Origin: Hormiphora californensis | Lineage: Eukaryota > Ctenophora > Tentaculata > Cydippida > Pleurobrachiidae | Direction: 5' to 3' | DNA: 64,000 bases | Assembly (NCBI GenBank): GCA_020137815.1 | Contig: CM035362.1 | Location: 1,459,426-1,523,425, forward strand | Part shown: positions 58,479 to 64,000 of the stretch, piece after piece | How positions within the stretch are numbered: the first letter of the stretch is position 1 | Layout of the letters: the number at the start of each line of letters is the position of its first letter | Position numbers and translations under genes: made by a program | Notes under the pieces: model-generated | Databases searched by the model: none | The model's input: only the letters and a program-made list of their open reading frames with translations | What the model was told of the DNA's origin: nothing

Positions 58479-60331
58479 ATTTGTACTCTTTTTTGGTCGT
58501 TTGAGGTCATTTATGACCTCAAACAACTAAGATAATTGTCAACTAAAGTGTTCAAATGTAATTCAAATGTATCCTGGGTTGTAGAAAACTGATTTGACGA
58601 AATTTTCAAAATTCGACGTCATTTTGACGTCGTGACGTCACACGTGACGTCACGACGACGTAAAAAATTATGACAGACTATTTGGTCAATGAAGCACTAA
58701 ACGTGTGAAAAGTTTTAAAGGCCATGGTAGTCAAGAACTGAAGTTATTGCACGAAATGTGAGTTTTTTTTCGTGGATTTTCACATCAAATTTTTGAGTTC
58801 CGACGCGTTTTAAGTTCTAAAAATGACAAGTTAGAGAAAATCACTATATAGTATCTTAAAGTTCAGACAATTTGCCACTAACGATTTTCCGTCAAATCAG
58901 GAATCAGAATACGTCTTGAGGGTGTTAGAGGCGTTTAAAAACATTTGGTCTGAGATTTTTCAATGACGTCACTTTGTGACGTCATTATGGTCGTCATAGT
59001 GGACATTTTCACTCGAAACCTTAACTAATGCATGCCCCAAACGATTTTCTAACGGATAAAACTTGGTTCAAGTCTCTAGCTAGTATGGTTCGGGCTACAA
59101 GTGTTACACAGTGAAGCGTCTATAGCTATATATATATATATATATATCTATCTATCTATCGCCACACTGAATTTTCTGTTTTGGGGGTGGTGTCATAACT
59201 TGCGACCGGAATAAGCTAGCTACTTGAAATTTTTACCGTCAGTAGAGGTATATGTGAAGCTTCTTAGTACCAAATTTCAGCCTCCTAGCTCATCTGGTTC
59301 CGGAGTTAGGAGGGGTCGAAAAGTGCCAAAATGGGCTAAAACTTCAAAATTGTTATATCTACGCTGTTGGCAAGCGGGCCCATTTTTTGGGAAAAGTTTT
59401 AGGGGGGAGGGGATGAGGCCACCTTTGCGCTTGCCAGCGCAGTGATGGGGTATCATATATACAACTAGTTGTACTGAACTTACAGTACAACTATAGTTGT
59501 ATGATACCCCATCGATAACCGCGATTGGAGCCTAACTAACTATGATAGTATGGAGTACATACCTTTATTGAGTGAGAGGAGCGAAATTCCGTTAGTATAG
59601 CTTGAGTGAGAAGGTACCAAGAACTAAGAAGGCTAATAACAAGAAATACCACAAAACTACGCATTCTGCCTCTCTCTCTCTCTCTCTCTCTCGCTGGTTT
59701 GTTTCGTTGTAGAGCTTGGAGTTCTAGGATCCACTATCTGTGTGTGTTTCAGTTGGTTGCTGAACTTTTCTCCTCAACTCGCGGAGTTCTGATCAGTGTA
59801 TGTGTGTTTCCAATAACTCGGGGTTCTGATCAGTGTAGGTGTGTTTCCAATATACACGAGAAGGGCTATTACACAAAATCAAAACAACCCCAATTGGATA
59901 AGGTCCAATATACTGTACATCGTGCTCTAATCGGCCCTCTAACGAGGAATGCGAATTGGCTTACGCATCCCTCCCGGTTCATCTCCATTATGTTTTTGGG
60001 ATTGGGCCAAAGGGTTTTACTGTTACACCCAATTCATTTTGATAACTTGGTTTGTATTGGTAATTGTCAGAACTTGACCGTCCCTCACCTTATCTCTCTG
60101 TCTCACCCCGGTCATATCTGCTTCCGTTTAAAAAGTGAAACCGGTCAATATTTTTCTCTTTCTTTCTGGTGGGGGGTGTCACATAGTGACCGACTCATCA
60201 GTTTGTAAGGCATGACCAGATCTCATCAGGTCCTATGGGGGAGATGTAATCTGACTTGCTCCACTTAGATGACTGGCTTACACTCCTCTATAATACCTCG
60301 CCCCTGTGTGTAGTCTACAATGTATCCGGGA

Positions 60332-60396
60332 CTGTATGGCGGCGCCATACCCCATTTGATTCTCAGTGCGCTCAGATGGGTCGCGGCGCCAGACAG
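60332..60396. mobile_element. GC-rich palindromic MITE, second full copy
   Basis: The same family as 11488-11564 (CTGTATGGCGGCGCC ... GGCGCCAGACAG). Flanks ATCCGGGA and ATCCGGGC form a 7/8 match to an 8-bp target duplication. Confidence 0.75.
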
Positions 60397-60644
60397 ATCC
60401 GGGCTGGATTACTATAGTTTTCATCTTCTTTGTATTAGGGCTCTAGATTTTAATTGTTTTACAATATTTATGACCTTTTCTCTTAAATTATGACCTTTTC
60501 TCATATATGCAGATCCTAACTAAGACTGACAGTCGACTGATGCTGTTTATTTTTGGCAGTTGGTTTGAAGTTGCAACTTGCGGTGAAACCTAAACAATAA
60601 TATTGCAACATTACATACCCCACCCTTCATAAGAAGAGAGAGAT

Positions 60645-60645
<1 letters not shown>

Positions 60646-60705
<60 letters not shown>

Positions 60706-61080
60706 CCTAAAGAAAGCAATTGCATCTTCGTAAGAGCCCCATGTTTTTAGAGAAGGTTGTTTTCAGTTCATTGTTCATTGTTTTCTGTCTGTGTTGATTG
60801 GCTGGTTCACACGCATATATATTCTCACATATACTCTCTATACCATGTATATGCGAGCATGAGTTCAATGTTCATGCTTACTTTATAAAATATCCAATAT
60901 GCAAAGGAGTTAGAAAGAGAGAGAGAAAGACAGAGGGCGAGAGAGAGAGAGAGAGAAAGAGATAGAGAGAGAAAGAGAGGGAGAGAGAGAGAGAGTGTGA
61001 GAGGGAGAGAGAGAGAGAGAGAGAGGGAGATAGAGAGAGACATAAAGAGATATAGAGAGAAAGAGAGGGAGAGAAAGACT
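60646..61080. repeat. (GA)n microsatellite blocks
   Basis: GA runs at 60646-60697 and 60913-61080, the second with TAGA and AAGA interruptions. Confidence 0.9.
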
Positions 61081-61911
61081 AAGAAATATCAATGAAGGAG
61101 GGACTAGCCAGCTTCATTGAATCTCAAGCATAAAGAACTCTAGCGATCGTTCGTATGATTCATTAATGTATATCATGTGCATGTAATAAACATTTTGACT
61201 ATGCACTATGCAGTTCATACCCGTCGATATTCAGATGGCGAGTAGCTTGGTCTTAGTTCTACTGAAATAGTGTGCGTCTGGGGCAACAAAATTCCAGATA
61301 TCGTAGAGCCCTAAATTTGACACATTTACTCTATGGGGCAAATAAATAACTATGTGTGGGAGTCCCTCCCCCTCCCCTCTTTCTATTTTGTTTCTCTCGA
61401 TCACAAGAAATAGTACATACTACTACATGACGCTCACAGCTTGTTGATACACATTTTCGCTACCTTTAGTATCTTATCATCCCTCTCTCACTCGCCCTCT
61501 AATTCTATTACTCACTAATTCTATCTCAGTTTCACATCTTTCCGATGCTTGTTTGCGACGTCCTCGACTCATGTTATATATCGAAATAATAGCTGATATT
61601 ATCTGTAATGTGTTTTAACTTATGTTATACTTATAGTGTTTTCTTGGAGTCCTAAAAGTAACTTTACTCTAGATTTTAAGGGGGAAATGTAGTTGGGAGG
61701 TAGTCTTATTGTTAATATGGGTAACGATCTCTCAATTTCAATCTCTAATCCAGGAAGGCGAAAGGTATATCCCTTGAAAAATATATATTTTGTCAGGATC
61801 AAATATTCACAGACATCTAAAAATGTCTAAAATGTCTCACCTCCTTTAAGTTCAGATTGGTCATAATATTATGCCAAAACTATAAACACTGAACAATAAC
61901 ACTCAATCCAG

Positions 61912-63090
61912 GCGCGTGGCGGAGACTCCTTTCTATTTTGTAACGACTGTGCAGAGTGGGTAGCAGGACGTTATGTAACAGACAAGGTTTACCCTTGTTT
62001 CAATGCCCCGACATGCCGGGCATTTCTCAGTCCTGTAACGTACCCCCCAACGCGGCAGTTTTACCATTGCATGTGTGGTAATCTTGATGTTAGGTGAGTT
62101 TCAGGTGAAATTAAATTTCGATTATAATTGTTTGCTAGCGTACTTGGTAGCCTACATCGGCTCCTGAAAGGGTACCATTCAAGAATCTTTGTTTTCGTAC
62201 AAATACTCGCGAGAGCTAGGGTCTATCAAGACAATCTTAACCTCTCTCCCCTCACCCGCAGGGAGAATTACACGCCAGTAGTGTTGGGATGTACGAGGTG
62301 TGGGGAGTTAGTTAAACCAACCCTAGAACCACCCCAGCAGTTCTTCTACCTGTGCGCTTCCTGTGGTAAGTTCCAGGAACCGACCGACACAAGTAAACAA
62401 CCAATCAGAACTCGTTATTTAGGTCACGTGACTAGTTATCAGCCAATCAGGGACCAGTATTTCCTGATTCGGTCGGTTCCTGGTTCTCCAGTTGATCAAA
62501 GTGGGCACCTGCTGTCCGGCCAATGCTCTGACCACAGTTTTCGCGCTCTGCAGAACATAAATGAGAATATAATAGGGTCAGGCCAATGCTCTGGCAGGGT
62601 ACCCGTGGAGTCCTGTGGGGTATAACACAATTATGGTCTTTATATTCATTGGTGACGGTGTTGTATGTAAAGAATGTTAATATGTAATACCTGATACCTA
62701 ACCCAGGAACATTTTGGGATAAAGTTTGCTATGGCAACGAAACAGAATCTTGTTTGGAGTGTGGATTTGAGGTTGTACCACGGAGTGAGCCCCCACCAAC
62801 ATGGTACAATAATTAGACATTGATTATTGTTCGACATGATTATTGTTCGACATGATTATTGTTCGACATGATTATTGTTAGACATGGGCCCTATTACTGC
62901 TGCAGTATTACTAGTTCACTTCAGTCAAAGCTCTATTTACCGGTTTACTGGATCTCGATATACCACTAGGAGCCCGGCGGGGTTTGACTACCAAATATCC
63001 CTCCTGTACAGGTATTTGTGGTGTATGTGTGGGGAGAGGACTTCTACACAAAGTTACAAACTTGTTATCATCGATTGTCCAGGTGAGTGA
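61912..63090 (+). CDS. Cys-rich, zinc-ribbon-like protein (partial gene model)
   Basis: Four exons join in phase: 61912-62093, 62262-62365, 62707-62803, 63012-63082, with an in-frame stop at 63088-63090 if the last donor is not used. The sequence has repeated CxxC or CxC pairs: FLFCNDCAEW, FYHCMCGN, LGCTRCGELV, FYLCASCG, SCLECGFEVV, WYLWCMCGER. Aromatic residues before each pair suggest a chain of zinc ribbons; FYHCMCGN and WYLWCMCGE mark a repeated module (PPTRQFYHCMCG / PPPTWYLWCMCG). The first exon or exons lie upstream and were not found; the 3' end could continue beyond 63082. No family is recognised. The last exon lies just before the convergent protease gene. Confidence 0.6.
62374..62482. 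mobile_element. hAT-like MITE, copy 7, 8 bases from a donor
   Basis: A complete CAGGAACC...GGTTCCTG copy located exactly 8 bases after the donor at 62366-62367 (GTAAGTTC then CAGGAACC). It is followed by a good acceptor sequence (TTCTCCAG at 62485-62492), so donor plus MITE plus that CAG would by itself form a 127-bp intron. Confidence 0.8.
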
Positions 63091-63149
63091 ACGCTCTAGA
63101 ACCAGATAAAATATGTAGGTATTATATCCCTTCTTGGTTAGTTTTTGTT

Positions 63150-64000
63150 TTAATTTTCATCTGAATTCCTTTCTTTCTTTCTCTGCCGTCTTTCCTTCTT
63201 TCTTTGCTTTCTTTCTTTCCTTCTTTGCTGTCTTTCTTTCCTTCTTTGCTGTCTTTCTTCCTTTGACTTTCTCTGCTTCTTACCACCCTTCTTTCTTTGC
63301 TTTCTTTCTTTCCTTCTTTGCTGTCTTTCTTCCTTTGACTTTCTCTGCTTCTTACCACCCTTCTTTCTTTGCTTTCTTTCTTTCCTTCTTTGCTGTCTTT
63401 CTTCCTTTGACTTTCTCTGCTTCTTACCACCCTTCTTTTTTTCCTTCCCATCTTCATTCTCATCTTCTGAGGGATCTTGGTCGGAAAATGTTGGTGGATT
63501 GCACTTTCCGCTGAAAGAGAGAACACCCAAAGTTATTAGCCAATAACTAGAAAGTTGATTGCCAGTTTTCACCTGGGTTAAAGTTAAACTATAAAGTCTA
63601 TGGACTTGGTTTTAGTTTATTATCTGTAATTACCTGGTACATTGGAAGGTAGGAATGAATAATCGCCAGCTGATCCTGCAGTTATTGTTAACTTTTCGAT
63701 CCATCAGCATGTGGCCTTTATACCCCCAATCCGCTCCCCACGAATTGCGAATCTAGACAAGATATGGGTTACTGTTATTTGTAGGGAAGAGCTAAAGTAT
63801 CGCCCATTGGGCTGCTATACAAAACATGAATTCCCTCAATCATGTTGGCAATAACGGGAAAGACCGGGTCTTCGAAGACCAAATGTGTTACTTACCCTCC
63901 AGTAAGGATGTCCCTGTTCCTTTCCATATCCTACCACAGCGACCGCGTGTAACCCTCCTTTCCCCGAATTACACCCTGCTACATCTTTATACATGCCTCT
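63150..64000 (-). CDS. Papain-family (C1A) cysteine protease, C-terminal part, with charged tail
   Basis: Exons 63896-64000 (cut by the window edge), 63634-63752 and 63150-63510 join in phase. The first two encode the C-terminal lobe of a cathepsin-like enzyme: LHAVAVVGYG contains the catalytic His and RNSWGADWGYKGHM the catalytic Asn region. The catalytic Cys would be in exons outside the window. Unlike typical cathepsins, which end soon after this region, the chain continues with CNPPTFSDQDPSEDENEDG and then about 90 residues of Lys/Arg/Glu/Gln, including three 25-residue repeats, to the stop at 63150-63152. Each repeat also contains GGTAAGAAG, a donor-like sequence, so an earlier splice out of the tail is possible. 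NNNCRI replaces the usual NxCGI. Confidence 0.75.
63170..63435 (-). repeat. 75-bp in-frame repeat in the protease tail
   Basis: About three copies of a 75-bp unit (plus-strand core CTTCTTACCACCCTTCTTTC) within pyrimidine-rich DNA; in frame it repeats 25 charged residues. On the plus strand it gives an artefactual Ser/Phe-rich frame. Confidence 0.85.

Larger units (their letters stand above)
56725..61911. other. Gene-poor region
   Basis: No confident gene. It contains a C run at 57030-57054, GT/CA runs near 57250-57310, the palindromic element at 58267-58478, a TA run at 59130-59155, a hAT-like MITE at 60332-60396, GA runs at 60646-60697 and 60913-61080, and several ACGTCA-rich stretches around 58610-58670. 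A 200-codon frame at 59606-60208 has no ATG-proximal signal, domain or splice support and may be chance. Upstream exons of the gene at 61912 may lie here. Confidence 0.5.

Noticed and set aside
59606-60208. 200-codon plus-strand frame
   Set aside because: It includes a CT microsatellite, shows no domain, and no splice or start context supports it; kept only as a note in the gene-poor region.
63134-63514. Plus-strand Ser/Phe/Leu-rich frame
   Set aside because: Antisense to the protease tail; its repeats are explained by the 75-bp unit read on the other strand.

Overview
The window is nuclear DNA of an animal. Its genes are intron-rich with GT-AG introns, and the proteins are metazoan extracellular and signalling types: kringle, VWC, SUEL lectin, EGF, Ig and C-type lectin domains, cullin-3, ORMDL, an STPR-repeat protein and a papain-like protease. 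Non-coding DNA is dominated by short inverted-repeat transposons and tandem arrays. The mixture fits an early-branching marine invertebrate (sponge- or cnidarian-like), but the phylum cannot be fixed from sequence alone. All exon models were built by hand from splice signals, reading-frame phase and domain homology.

Layout. 1-738: the end of an unknown gene. 2457-16743 (+): a 29-exon gene for a secreted protein of about 1137 residues (5 kringles, 3 VWC, SUEL lectin, 2 EGF, Ig, C-type lectin-like). Its sixth intron contains a complete opposite-strand gene (5131-6895) for a secreted protein with three hevein-like cysteine repeats. 19866-40472 (-): the complete cullin-3 gene (22 coding exons, 784 aa). 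Its introns hold a solitary retrotransposon ORF1 (22997-23956), a nested secreted-protein gene on the other strand (26068-27102), a copia-type LTR element (34213-37648) and several kilobases of minisatellite. 42812-44591 (+): an STPR-type DNA-binding protein, divergent from cullin-3. 45957-52606 (+): ORMDL (153 aa), whose second intron carries a 3.9-kb foldback element. 53393-54922 and 55381-56433 (+): tandem paralogues, two-pass membrane proteins with PPxY tails. 56434-61911: no confident gene. 61912-63090 (+): Cys-rich, zinc-ribbon-like exons. 63150-64000 (-): the C-terminal part of a papain-family protease with a long Lys/Arg/Glu tail, running off the window.

The most unusual pattern is that almost every minisatellite or short tandem duplication sits on an exon-intron boundary. 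Many repeat units contain the last or first coding bases plus the splice donor or acceptor itself, giving rows of duplicated candidate splice sites. This occurs at more than fifteen junctions in at least four genes. Two families of very short inverted-repeat elements with 8-bp target duplications (hAT-like) are also scattered through introns. Several copies of one family lie 4-9 bases from a splice donor, and one copy duplicated the donor itself as its target site.

Three genes (26068, 43036 and 53393) each carry one single-base frame break. Correcting one base restores frame and intron phase in each, so assembly indels are at least as likely as real mutations.
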